Positions 28,339 to 36,426 of a stretch of 44,746 nt of DNA are shown in pieces. This DNA is from an uncultured Clostridia bacterium (lineage in GTDB: Bacteria; Bacillota; Clostridia; Oscillospirales; Oscillospiraceae). Position 1 is the first letter of the stretch. Every line of letters begins with the position of its first letter. The position numbers and the translations under genes are program-made. Under the pieces are notes generated by a model. That model searched no databases, was not told the origin of the DNA, and worked only from the letters and a program-made list of their open reading frames with translations. The DNA is taken from the NCBI GenBank assembly GCA_946620645.1, contig CAMONN010000003.1, forward strand, positions 1 to 44,746, in the 5' to 3' direction.

Positions 28339-28904
28339 AGCGGCTTCTTTGCATCCTCTTAGCCGCTGCCCTGCTCGTGGGGTGTGTCCTGCTCCTGCTC
28401 CCGGACGACTGCCTGCCGGAAACGCTGCGGCGGGAGGCGGAGAAGTTACAGAGCCTCCTGAAACCGGAGCCCCGGCCCGAAACGGACAGCCGCCCCTGTG
28501 AAGTCCTTTATGCGATTGACGGAGATACGCTGCTCCTGCTGGTGGATGGGGAAAAGACCACGGTGCGCCTGATCGGAATTGATGCTCCGGAGAGTGTGCA
28601 CCCGGAAACGGAGAACAACAGTCCAGAAGGTGTTCTGGCTGCGCAGCGAATGCGGGAACTTGTATCAGGCCGGAAAGTAACACTGGAATATGATGCGGAA
28701 AGGACTGACCGGTTCGGACGGACTCTGGCCTATGTGTATGCCGACGGGGTTTTACTGGAGGACTATATGCTTTCCGAGGGTCTGGCGCGGGCCATGTCCC
28801 TGGAACCCAACACCAGGTATGAGCACCACTTTGCAAAGCTTGAGCGGGAAGCGGAAAAGGCGGGCGCGGGCTTCTGGGGAACCGGCTTCTATGCGCTGCC
28901 GTAA
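28335..28904 (+). CDS. Exported thermonuclease-like (SNase) protein
   Basis: A 189-residue staphylococcal-nuclease-family protein. The N-terminus is a signal sequence with a lipobox-like LVGC (Cys17), but a hydrophobic run follows the cysteine, so a plain membrane anchor is equally possible. The SNase domain (about 52-185) holds AIDGDT, RLIGIDAPE and DRFGRTLAYV, giving the calcium-binding aspartates and both catalytic arginines and glutamate of the family. It would cut DNA or RNA outside the cell membrane. The start overlaps the recD2 stop by four bases, odd for an exported enzyme and a cytoplasmic helicase. A strong terminator follows at once. Confidence 0.88.
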   Translation: MKRLLCILLAAALLVGCVLLLLPDDCLPETLRREAEKLQSLLKPEPRPETDSRPCEVLYAIDGDTLLLLVDGEKTTVRLIGIDAPESVHPETENNSPEGVLAAQRMRELVSGRKVTLEYDAERTDRFGRTLAYVYADGVLLEDYMLSEGLARAMSLEPNTRYEHHFAKLEREAEKAGAGFWGTGFYALP

Positions 28905-28910
28905 TCGCGC

Positions 28911-28950
28911 AAAACGGCTGTCCCAACATACTTCCGGGGACAGCCGTTTT
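28911..28950 (+). terminator. Intrinsic terminator after recD2-nuclease
   Basis: Fourteen-base perfect arms AAAACGGCTGTCCC and complement (28911-28924, 28937-28950) around a 12-base loop, ending in GTTTT. It separates the helicase operon from the serine hydrolase gene. Confidence 0.8.
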
Positions 28951-28960
28951 ATGAAAAACC

Positions 28961-28988
28961 TTGCAATTCCGGCAGAGAATGGTAGAAT
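28961..28988 (+). promoter_or_regulatory. Promoter of the serine hydrolase fusion gene
   Basis: TTGCAA (28961-28966), 16-base spacer, TAGAAT (28983-28988), 39 bases before the ATG at 29028. Spacing is one base short of ideal. Confidence 0.55.
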
Positions 28989-29027
28989 AGGCCGGTAATT
29001 TGAAGAACATCTTTCGGAGATCGTGAT

Positions 29028-30854
29028 ATGAACCGAAGAGACCGTATAAAACTGATCGTCACTCTGCCGCTCAGCTTTTTGCTGCTGCTGACGGTCCTTC
29101 TTCCGACAGGCGTGAGCCCTTTGGCTTTTGCTGAAGAGGAAGGATCTGAGGCGGAGCTTCTTCCGGACGCACCCGAGACTGCGGAAGAAGCAGGTGAGGC
29201 GGAGAATGCCGAGGAGACGGACGACTGGGAGACCCGGCTTTTGCTGATGCTTCAGAAGCGGAATGCAAATCCCGACACCATTGCCGCCGGTTACTACAAT
29301 TTTGCGACCGGGGAGGAGCATTATTACAACGGGGATGAATACCGGGTCAGCGGCAGCATGTACAAAGTCCCGCTGAATATGCTGTTTATGGACTGGATTT
29401 CCGAGGGCAAGCTCACCATGGATGAGTTGATCTCCGGTTATCGGTACTCGGAGCTGCTGGAAGGCACGATCGTTAACTCCGACAATAATTACGCCAAAAT
29501 ACTCTGGGACTATGCGGGAGCGACGATTGAGACGGATCCGCCCTCGACGCTGTATCACCGCTACCGGATCCTGATCGCGCCCCTTATGGGTGAGGATCCG
29601 GAAAATGTGGACGACAAGTATTATGAGAACAATTTCTTCACGCCCCGGCAGATGATTACCTGCCTGCGCCGCTTGTATGACGGAGGCAGCAGATACGACC
29701 GGCTGATCGAGACCATGCAGCGGGCGGAACCGGAAAAATACTTCAAACTGCATGAGCGGCGCTATGATATAGCCCATAAATACGGCTGGTTTGCCGAGGA
29801 CCCGATTCTCTATCTGAATGACTGCGCGCTCTGCTTTACCGATGATCCGATTGCCATCGTGCTTTTTACCACGGGAACGGAGAATGCCTACGGCGTGCTG
29901 GCGGACTACTGCACCCTGATGTGCGAGTACGCTCAGGAAACTCATGAAAAACGCCTCCGTCAGGAACAGGCGGAGGCGGAAGCGATTGCTGCTGCTGAGG
30001 AGCGGGATCGCCTGGAGGCGGAGCGAAAAGCGAAGGAAGAGGAGATTGCCTCTCCGGATGACTCCGCAAGCCCCGGGCCCGAAGTGAACGGCGAAAACCG
30101 CCCGGCTTCAAAACCGGCCGCGGAACAGGTTAAGAGGGGACTCAGTGCCGGACCGGCGTTGGCGCTGGCACTGGTAATGGGCTTCTCTCTGGTGGGGATT
30201 ATCTGGTTTTCACTCCGCCACAGAACGACGAACCTCGCTCTCCAGTACGCCATTGCCGCGGTTGTTTTAACGGCTTTCACCTGTATGCTCTGTCTCCCGG
30301 GCGTCAGCGGCAACAGCTACATTGTATCTTCCGGAGAGGATCCGGCGGATACGGTTGAGGCTTTTTTCCGGGCATTGACAGAAGGAGACTATGCTGCGGC
30401 GGACGGATATCTGGCAAACGGGGCATCCCTCGGCCTGAGCGGAAGTCTCCCGTCGGACACAGTCCGCGGGGCTGCCATGGAGGCGCTGGAGCGCAGCTGG
30501 AGCTACCGGCTGCTGGGAAACAGCAGTGTGGAGAAAACTTCAGCCTGGCAGGAGCTGCAGCTGCAGGTACTGGATTTCGATGCCATGACACCGGATCTGG
30601 AACGGGAGACGAGAGAACAGCTTCTCGCAATGGGAAGGACGATGGCCAGAAGTCAGATTTATGATGAGAACGGGAACTGCCTTCCGGAGGCGGCCGCTCT
30701 GGCTTATGACCGGGCAATGGAGAAGCTGCTGGAAACGCCGCAGAATTACTACAGTTCTGTGGGGCTGCGAATTCAACTGGTACAGACCCGCGACGGCTGG
30801 AAAATTGTTCCAACCGAGGCGCTGCTCAGGGCCCTCAGCGGGAATCCGGACTGA
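29028..30854 (+). CDS. Secreted class A beta-lactamase-like serine hydrolase fused to membrane and NTF2-like domains
   Basis: A 608-residue protein of unusual make-up. A signal peptide (1-35) is followed by an acidic linker, then a penicillin-binding-type domain (about 67-300). This carries SMYK (Ser110, Lys113), SDN (151-153) and KYG (251-253) in place of KTG, the class A beta-lactamase-like triad. Next come a charged coiled-coil (about 304-340), a Pro/Ser-rich linker, two membrane helices (about 374-395 and 403-424), and a C-terminal region (about 438-600) with an EAFFRALTEGDYAAADGYL start like DUF4878/NTF2-type domains. Both soluble domains should be outside the cell, joined by a helical hairpin. 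A role on peptidoglycan is plausible; resistance to antibiotics is not implied. It ends six bases from a convergent gene. Confidence 0.75.
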   Translation: MNRRDRIKLIVTLPLSFLLLLTVLLPTGVSPLAFAEEEGSEAELLPDAPETAEEAGEAENAEETDDWETRLLLMLQKRNANPDTIAAGYYNFATGEEHYYNGDEYRVSGSMYKVPLNMLFMDWISEGKLTMDELISGYRYSELLEGTIVNSDNNYAKILWDYAGATIETDPPSTLYHRYRILIAPLMGEDPENVDDKYYENNFFTPRQMITCLRRLYDGGSRYDRLIETMQRAEPEKYFKLHERRYDIAHKYGWFAEDPILYLNDCALCFTDDPIAIVLFTTGTENAYGVLADYCTLMCEYAQETHEKRLRQEQAEAEAIAAAEERDRLEAERKAKEEEIASPDDSASPGPEVNGENRPASKPAAEQVKRGLSAGPALALALVMGFSLVGIIWFSLRHRTTNLALQYAIAAVVLTAFTCMLCLPGVSGNSYIVSSGEDPADTVEAFFRALTEGDYAAADGYLANGASLGLSGSLPSDTVRGAAMEALERSWSYRLLGNSSVEKTSAWQELQLQVLDFDAMTPDLERETREQLLAMGRTMARSQIYDENGNCLPEAAALAYDRAMEKLLETPQNYYSSVGLRIQLVQTRDGWKIVPTEALLRALSGNPD

Positions 30855-30860
30855 GGCCGC

Positions 30861-31904
30861 TCACTTCCGGTGCTTCAGCTTCATAAACAGGTCCGGCGCC
30901 TGATCACCGACCAGCGCAACCGCGCGGAAGGTGTTCAGGATTGTCCTTGGCCTGCTGTGACGCAGAATATAACACAGGGTATTTACAGGGACACCGCCCG
31001 AGGTGTCCCTGCATCTTTGCTGCACCCGGGGGTTTGAACGGATTTCCCGGATATAAATCATCCGGCCTTCGTCCGAAAGAGTGCAGGATGGAGAGAACAG
31101 AGTAGTGATGCAGGAGAAGACCGACTTGGCGAACATGTACCGCAGGTCGGCATCGTCCGCAACGCCGTAACGGTGGCAGAGTTCCTGTGCACGGATATCC
31201 GCCTCAATGCAGACGCTGAATTTTTTGGGGTAAAACTTCGATATAAGACTCTCACCGGCGTGCATGATATAGCGGTATTTGCATTCACTGCGAACCGCGA
31301 TCAGACTGCAGCATTCAAGATAGTCAAAGACGAAGAGGCGGTCCTCACCCCAAAGATAATCCTTGAAGCGTATCCCCTTCTCTCTGAGAATACGGGCGGA
31401 GTAAAGCTTTCCCCATACCTGGTTGAGGAGATTTGCCTTGTACAGGCGGGGGAAGGCGGTGCGCATGTCCTGACTGCGGACCAGACAGTCAAATTCCTGA
31501 TAGTCCCGCTCCTTCCCGTCCGCTTCGATAATCGAAAACCCGAAAAGGATCAGGTCGGCCCCCGAAGCTGCGGGTTCCAGCGCGTACTCGAGAGCGTCAG
31601 GCATCAGCTCGTCATCCGCGTCGATAAAGGTTACATAGTCGGTGTCCTCGGCGATCATCTTCAGGGCGGCGTTGCGTGCTTCGGCCGGGCCGTGGTTGTC
31701 CGTACGGATGAACCGGAGCCGGCTGTCTGCTGCGGCAAGACGGTGGAGAATGGCGGAAGTCCGGTCGGTGGAACCATCGTCCACAGCAATGAGCTCCAGC
31801 TCGGGCCAGGTCTGACTCAGCACGCTTTTGACAGAACGTTCAATGTACTTTTCAGAGTTGTAAGCCGGCATGATAACTGAGATTTTCGGTCTCTTTATCT
31901 CCAT
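30861..31904 (-). CDS. GT2 family glycosyltransferase
   Basis: A 347-residue inverting glycosyltransferase with the GT-A fold. The nucleotide-sugar part is clear: SVIMPAYNSEKYI at the start, VDDGSTD (41-47), and the metal-binding DADD around residue 95-98. The WGEDRLF block near the middle is the usual catalytic-base region of this family. It has no membrane helices and probably builds a cell-surface polysaccharide. ATG at 31904 has GGAGGAG five bases upstream; an ATG seven codons earlier lacks this spacing. It overlaps the DUF2461 gene by 53 bases, so it belongs to the holB-ricT unit. A perfect ten-base inverted repeat (30986-31011) lies in its 3' coding part. Confidence 0.85.
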   Translation of the reverse strand: MEIKRPKISVIMPAYNSEKYIERSVKSVLSQTWPELELIAVDDGSTDRTSAILHRLAAADSRLRFIRTDNHGPAEARNAALKMIAEDTDYVTFIDADDELMPDALEYALEPAASGADLILFGFSIIEADGKERDYQEFDCLVRSQDMRTAFPRLYKANLLNQVWGKLYSARILREKGIRFKDYLWGEDRLFVFDYLECCSLIAVRSECKYRYIMHAGESLISKFYPKKFSVCIEADIRAQELCHRYGVADDADLRYMFAKSVFSCITTLFSPSCTLSDEGRMIYIREIRSNPRVQQRCRDTSGGVPVNTLCYILRHSRPRTILNTFRAVALVGDQAPDLFMKLKHRK

Positions 31905-32634
31905 GGTCTCTCCTCCTGAGTTCATCGGAATCCTGTGCGGCGGCAGCGCGGCAGCAGGTCAGAAAATAACGGTAAAGCGGCATCAGGCTTTGAAATGTCT
32001 CGCAAAGCGTATCGGACAGCTCCGGACCCAGTGCGTTGGGGTCGAAATCTTCCACGTGCTCCAGACCTACCTGCTTGCGGTTGTACCAGGGGTTCAAAAC
32101 CGGACCGAGGTCCTTCTTCAGGCGTTTATATTCCGGCCCGGTAACCTGAAAACCGGGCAGCCTCATCGCATCCCGTACAAGACGTTCAAACCGGGCGGGG
32201 TTGGCGTCGATGCTGCTGCGGAAGGCCGCCATCTCTGCGGGGGTGACGTCGAAGAATCCAAGACCGTAGCTGAAGGTTGCCGCCGACAGCTCAAACCAGA
32301 ACATGGGACCTTCAGTGTGCCGGTTTTCTCCGTTGAAGACGGTAAACCACAGATGATCCTTGTAGGGGCCGCGGCCGAACAGCCGCCGTGCATCCCGGTA
32401 GATCCGGGAAACGTGAAGGTCGAAGGGTTCCTCCGGAAAACTCAGGCACATCCTTGCGGCAACGGTCTCCGCCAGCGCGTGGAAGGGCGCATGAAGAACC
32501 CTCTGATAGGTCTCTTTGTGTTCCTGAAACCAGGGACGTTCATTATGAAAGCTCAGTTCCCAGAGGAAATCCGCGGTTTCCCGTGTGAAGCCCTGAAAGA
32601 CCGGATCCTGAGCCTTGGCTGAGTTTTGCTTCAT
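31852..32634 (-). CDS. DUF2461 family protein
   Basis: A 260-residue protein with the DUF2461 (TIGR02453) pattern: FHNERPWFQEHKETYQ near the N-terminus, DLHVSRIYRDARRLFGRGPYK, and GFQVTGPEYKRLKKD. The family is widespread in bacteria and some fungi; its biochemical activity is not established as far as I know. There is no signal peptide or membrane segment. It starts 30 bases after the ricT stop with GGAGG about 13 bases from ATG, a wide spacing that suggests weak translation, and overlaps the GT2 gene. Confidence 0.85.
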   Translation of the reverse strand: MKQNSAKAQDPVFQGFTRETADFLWELSFHNERPWFQEHKETYQRVLHAPFHALAETVAARMCLSFPEEPFDLHVSRIYRDARRLFGRGPYKDHLWFTVFNGENRHTEGPMFWFELSAATFSYGLGFFDVTPAEMAAFRSSIDANPARFERLVRDAMRLPGFQVTGPEYKRLKKDLGPVLNPWYNRKQVGLEHVEDFDPNALGPELSDTLCETFQSLMPLYRYFLTCCRAAAAQDSDELRRRDHGDKETENLSYHAGLQL

Positions 32635-32664
32635 CAGTAGATAAAAACCTCCGGCAGGGGAAGC

Positions 32665-34068
32665 TCAGGAGTTTTGAGCAGGGGGATTTTGCTTCGGCTT
32701 GCTGCGGAAGGGGCGGCGGGAGCGGCTTCGCTTCCCGGCGGGAGCGCCTCCCTGGCCGGCGTCGCCCTGACGTACCTGAACCTTCTGAATCTTTGGCTGG
32801 GCGGCAGCTTCCTTGCGGGCCTCTGCCTGCCCGGGATTCCCGTTCGGAGAAGGGCTTTTTTTGCCGCGGCTGCGGTTCTTCCTTTTTCCGGGAGCCTTCC
32901 CTGCATCGTCCTTTTCCGCAGATGCGTCCTGCGCCTTCTGCACACCGGGATCCGGATCAACGCGGACTTTCGTGCGGTGCTCGGGGCGCCCCTTGACGGG
33001 CTCCGCGGATACTTCTTTCTGGGCTTTTTCTGCCGGCGTATTGCCGGCTTTTCTTCTGCCCCGTGAGCGGCGGCTTTTCCGGACGCTGCTTTCTTCAGCC
33101 GCAGCTGTGGAAGGTGCGGCCGGCACCTCTTCGGAGGGAGTTTCCGGGATCTCTTCCGGGATGACCCACTCGTCTGCCGGTTCTTCCCCATCGGAGGATG
33201 GATCGGGTTCTACATATTCCAGCACATGCGGGGGCGCTGAACCGTCCTTTGGCCGGCCGCCGGGGACGGCGGTAAGCTCATAGTCCTTATATTCGTGCAG
33301 TACGTCCTCCCGTTCGTCATCCAGGCGGACCTTGACCGTAGAGCGCAGCAGATTCACCGAAACGGCGGTTCCGTAACCATCTTTGGTTTCCACAAAGGCG
33401 CCCTGCTTCGGAACCTTCTTGACCAGGTCCTCATAGGCTTCCTGCTCGTAACGCAGGCAGCACATCAGCCGGCCGCAGCTGCCGGAAATCTTCGCCGGAT
33501 TCAGGGAGAGAGACTGAATCTTTGCCATCTTGGTAGACACGGGACGAAAATCGTCCATGTAGAGATTGCAGCAGTACGGCCTGCCGCAGATCCCGAGCCC
33601 GCCCAGCATCTTGGCCTCATCCCGGACGCCGATCTGCCGGAGTTCTATACGGTTATGCAGAATACCCGCAAGGTCCTTTACCAGTGCGCGAAAGTCAACG
33701 CGTTCGTCGGAAGTAAAGAAAAACGTTGTCTTGCTTCCTTCAAAATTACACTCCACGTCCACCAGCTTCATGTCGAGACCGTGCTCGGCAATCTTCTCCC
33801 GGCAGACGGCCATTGCGTTCTTCTCTTTCTGCCTGGCCAGCTCTTCAGCCCTCAGGTCCATCTGGGTGGCTTTTCTCAGAACGCGGCGCAGGGGCTGAAC
33901 AACGGCAGTGTCTTCCACAGAGTGATTTTCGCGGCTGCACACGGCAAGTTCCATCCCGTTGGCAGTATCGACAATGACGGACTCTCCCACCTGCAAATCC
34001 AGACCGGCAGGGTCAAAAAAGTAGGCCTTGCCCCGGTTTTTAAATTTAATGCTTACTACTTCGGTCAT
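32665..34068 (-). CDS. ricT: PSP1 domain regulator RicT with long basic C-terminal tail
   Basis: A 467-residue homologue of Bacillus RicT (YaaT), part of the RicAFT (YmcA-YlbF-YaaT) complex that aids RNase Y-dependent mRNA processing and development. The PSP1 region spans about 1-260 and has the iron-sulfur-linked cysteines CGRPYCC (C161, C166, C167) and CGRLMCC (C198, C203, C204). The Bacillus protein ends near 275 residues; here about 190 more follow, first acidic and Pro/Glu-rich (285-325), then repeated Arg/Lys/Ser stretches such as RKSRRSRGRRK. This looks disordered and RNA-binding. It lies 48 bases after holB, the gene order seen in many Firmicutes. GGAG lies seven bases before ATG. Confidence 0.9.
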   Translation of the reverse strand: MTEVVSIKFKNRGKAYFFDPAGLDLQVGESVIVDTANGMELAVCSRENHSVEDTAVVQPLRRVLRKATQMDLRAEELARQKEKNAMAVCREKIAEHGLDMKLVDVECNFEGSKTTFFFTSDERVDFRALVKDLAGILHNRIELRQIGVRDEAKMLGGLGICGRPYCCNLYMDDFRPVSTKMAKIQSLSLNPAKISGSCGRLMCCLRYEQEAYEDLVKKVPKQGAFVETKDGYGTAVSVNLLRSTVKVRLDDEREDVLHEYKDYELTAVPGGRPKDGSAPPHVLEYVEPDPSSDGEEPADEWVIPEEIPETPSEEVPAAPSTAAAEESSVRKSRRSRGRRKAGNTPAEKAQKEVSAEPVKGRPEHRTKVRVDPDPGVQKAQDASAEKDDAGKAPGKRKNRSRGKKSPSPNGNPGQAEARKEAAAQPKIQKVQVRQGDAGQGGAPAGKRSRSRRPFRSKPKQNPPAQNS

Positions 34069-34116
34069 TCAGATTCTCCAGTTCATCAGAAATCGTCAGT
34101 CTGCTCTGCAGCGGGC

Positions 34117-34911
34117 TTATTCCGGTATTCCGGAAGCCAGCAGACTGAATATGTGCTTCGGGTTTACATTGGCCTTCAGGTAATCCGAGCATTGCAGCAA
34201 CAGTCGGTGAAGCTGCATTTGCTGCTCCGGAGTCAGTTTTCCAGGAGAAGCGCGCCCGCAGAGCATATCGACGGTGCGGTCGAGCGCGGCGTCGATGAAT
34301 GCTGCAGTCTGATCCGTCTTGCTCAGTTCGTTTTTCGAAAGCCACCGGTAAAGCCGGATCCGGTCCCCGCTGCGCAGGGCTGTGAGAAACCCGTCTGCCA
34401 GCTTCAGGCTTTCCTCGTCTGCGGCTTCATTTCCGCCGGCAACCGTCATCATCAGGCAGCGTGAACGCACAGTTTCAAGCAGGAGGCCGGGGTTTACCGC
34501 GCAGAGAAGGAAAACCACCGTGGCGGGGGGCTCCTCCAGCAGCTTCAGGGCGGCGTTTTGGGCGTTAAGATTCATGAGCTCGGCTTCTTCGATAATATAA
34601 ACCTTGCGTTCGGCTTCGTTGGGCAGTACCTGTGCATCGGCTGCGAGTTCCCGCACCTGGTCTACCGTAAGTTCCCGCCGGGGGTTTCCGTTTTTGTCTG
34701 TCGGGCGGACCACCGGGATGATGTCGGGATGAGACCCTGAGGCAGCCTTGCGGCAGCCGCGGCAGACCCCGCAGGGTACGTCATGTCCCCGCAGACATAC
34801 AGCGGCCATGGCCAGACTCCGGGCAGTATGGAGGGCGGCCTCACGGGAGGAAGAGGAGATGATGACCGCATGGCCGATGGCCGCAGGGGATTCAAAGCGC
34901 GGTTCTTCCAT
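34117..34911 (-). CDS. holB: DNA polymerase III delta' subunit
   Basis: A 264-residue clamp-loader delta' subunit. The zinc module has C39, C47, C50 and C53. The SRC motif that supplies the arginine finger to neighbouring ATPase subunits is intact (S150, R151, C152). There is no usable Walker A loop at the N-terminus, as expected for delta', and ALKLLEEPP (121-129) is the typical sensor-region block. It is shorter than Bacillus HolB (about 329) mainly in the C-terminal collar. It heads a unit with ricT, DUF2461 and GT2, with a promoter at 34956-34984. Confidence 0.9.
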   Translation of the reverse strand: MEEPRFESPAAIGHAVIISSSSREAALHTARSLAMAAVCLRGHDVPCGVCRGCRKAASGSHPDIIPVVRPTDKNGNPRRELTVDQVRELAADAQVLPNEAERKVYIIEEAELMNLNAQNAALKLLEEPPATVVFLLCAVNPGLLLETVRSRCLMMTVAGGNEAADEESLKLADGFLTALRSGDRIRLYRWLSKNELSKTDQTAAFIDAALDRTVDMLCGRASPGKLTPEQQMQLHRLLLQCSDYLKANVNPKHIFSLLASGIPE

Positions 34912-34955
34912 GGTCGGGGATCTCCTTCCTGAAGTTTTTGATTCTTAACTGTACT

Positions 34956-34984
34956 ATCTTACGCGTTTTTGCCGGTCCAGTCAA
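34956..34984 (-). promoter_or_regulatory. holB-ricT operon promoter
   Basis: On the minus strand TTGACT (34979-34984), 17-base spacer, TAAGAT (34956-34961), about 45 bases from the holB start. It is back to back with the radical SAM promoter at 35040. Confidence 0.7.
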
Positions 34985-35039
34985 TCAAAAAATCATGAAC
35001 ATTGAGCTTCTTCGCCAGTTCACACCTGGGCCCTCTCAC

Positions 35040-35068
35040 TTGCCTCACGTGGGGGCTTATGATATGAT
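35040..35068 (+). promoter_or_regulatory. Promoter of the radical SAM gene
   Basis: TTGCCT (35040-35045), 17-base spacer, TATGAT (35063-35068). Just downstream, GGTACCGGGTACCGGT (about 35077-35092) forms a tandem and partly palindromic element near the predicted start, a possible operator. Confidence 0.65.
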
Positions 35069-35127
35069 GATGTACTGGTACCGGGTACCGGTGCCGAAAC
35101 GGTATTTTAAGAAAGGGAGGCGCCGAG

Positions 35128-36426
35128 ATGGGTGAGCAAATCAGAGGGACACGTTCGGTCTGCCCCGTCTGTCTGGACAATATTCCGGCATCTCTGGTTC
35201 GGGAGGCGGACGGGCGTGTTTTTCTGGAAAAGTCCTGCCCGGAGCACGGATCATGGAGAGTGCTGGTCTGGGAGGGTAAGACGGACTTTGACCGGTGGCT
35301 GTCAGGGGCGGAACCCCTTTCCCCGGAAGCGGGCCTTTCCTGCCCCGGAGCCTGCGGCATCTGCCCCGAACATGAAATTGGCACCTGCTGTGCGCTGCTG
35401 GAAGTGACGGAGCGCTGTAATCTCCGCTGCCGGTACTGTTTTGCCGATGGAGGTAAAAACGCGGCCGATCCGCCCCGTGAGGAATGTGAAGCGGCCATCC
35501 GGGATATCGTCAGGCAGTGCGGACAGCCGCTTCTTCAGTTTTCCGGAGGAGAGCCGACCCTGCGGGAGGACCTGCCGGAGCTCATCCGTTTTGCACGGGA
35601 GTCCGGCTGCAGCAGTACCCAGGTGAATACCAACGGCATTCGGCTTGCGGAGGATCCGGACTACGCAAAGCGTCTCAGGGATGCAGGGCTGGATATTGTT
35701 TTCCTGCAGTTTGACGGCACCCGAAACGACATTTACGAGACGCTGAGAGGCCGGCCCCTGCTGGAAACCAAACTGGAGGCGGTCCGGGTCTGCACGCAGA
35801 TGAATCTCGGCGTCACGCTGGTGCCGACAGTCGTCCGGGGGGTAAATGACGGGAATCTCGGGGAACTGGTCCGGCTGGCGTCTTCCCTTGCTCCTGCGGT
35901 GCGGGGAATTCATTTTCAGCCGGTCTCGTATTTTGGCCGTTATCCCGGTCTGCCCGGGGAAGAGGACCGGTATACCCTCGACAGGCTGATGAGAGATCTT
36001 TGCGAACAGGCAGGGATCCCCATGGAGAGCTTTCTCCCCTCCCGGTGCGACCATCCTCTCTGCGGATTTCACGCGAGCTTTCTGATTCGTCCGGAGGGCG
36101 GGCTGAAGCCGCTGAATGCCATTACCCATGCTTCCCGCAGTCGGGGATGTGAAAAAGACAACCGGGATTATGTGATTCGGCACTGGAAACGCCCTTTGGA
36201 GGAGCCGAATCCCCGGAGCGGGAGCTCCGGGGACTTTTCGGAAGAAATGGATTTTGACACTTTTCTTTACCGGCTTCAGTACCACAGCCTGACGCTTTCG
36301 GCCATGGCCTTTCAGGATGCCATGAACCTCAATGTCGAGCGTCTGCACCGCTGCAGTCTGCACGTATATGACCGGGGCAGAATCAAGCCCTTCTGCGCAA
36401 AGTACCTCTCACCCGTCAAACCGTAA
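35128..36426 (+). CDS. Radical SAM protein of the TrsS/MJ0619-like group
   Basis: A 432-residue radical SAM enzyme. An N-terminal zinc-ribbon-like part (CPVC at 12-15, CPEHG from 37) precedes a cysteine-rich segment (C72, C76, C79, C87, C88) and then the cluster motif C97-x3-C101-x2-C104. SGGEPTLR (about 139-146) and VNTNG follow, as in the radical SAM core. The N-terminal plan matches a group that includes MJ0619-like (tetraether-synthase-related) proteins and the TrsS (seleno)protein family. All relevant sites here are cysteine and there is no in-frame TGA. A cysteine-bearing C-terminal domain could bind a second cluster. AAAGGGAGG lies seven bases before ATG. The substrate is unknown; no TrsM-like methyltransferase is next to it. 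Confidence 0.8.
   Translation: MGEQIRGTRSVCPVCLDNIPASLVREADGRVFLEKSCPEHGSWRVLVWEGKTDFDRWLSGAEPLSPEAGLSCPGACGICPEHEIGTCCALLEVTERCNLRCRYCFADGGKNAADPPREECEAAIRDIVRQCGQPLLQFSGGEPTLREDLPELIRFARESGCSSTQVNTNGIRLAEDPDYAKRLRDAGLDIVFLQFDGTRNDIYETLRGRPLLETKLEAVRVCTQMNLGVTLVPTVVRGVNDGNLGELVRLASSLAPAVRGIHFQPVSYFGRYPGLPGEEDRYTLDRLMRDLCEQAGIPMESFLPSRCDHPLCGFHASFLIRPEGGLKPLNAITHASRSRGCEKDNRDYVIRHWKRPLEEPNPRSGSSGDFSEEMDFDTFLYRLQYHSLTLSAMAFQDAMNLNVERLHRCSLHVYDRGRIKPFCAKYLSPVKP

Noticed and set aside
29028-30854. Antibiotic-resistance beta-lactamase
   Set aside because: The fold motifs are shared by peptidoglycan enzymes; the fusion plan and KYG variant give no evidence for drug hydrolysis.
32634-33191. Lys/Arg/Ser-rich frame overlapping the ricT tail
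   Set aside because: The basic repeats are the other-frame reading of the ricT low-complexity tail; there is no independent start signal.
36211-36232. CCCCGGAG/CTCCGGGG hairpin within the radical SAM gene as a terminator
   Set aside because: It lies well inside conserved coding sequence nearly 200 bases before the stop and lacks a T-run.
35128-36426. Selenocysteine in the TrsS-like protein
   Set aside because: No in-frame TGA occurs in the gene; all candidate positions are ordinary cysteine codons.
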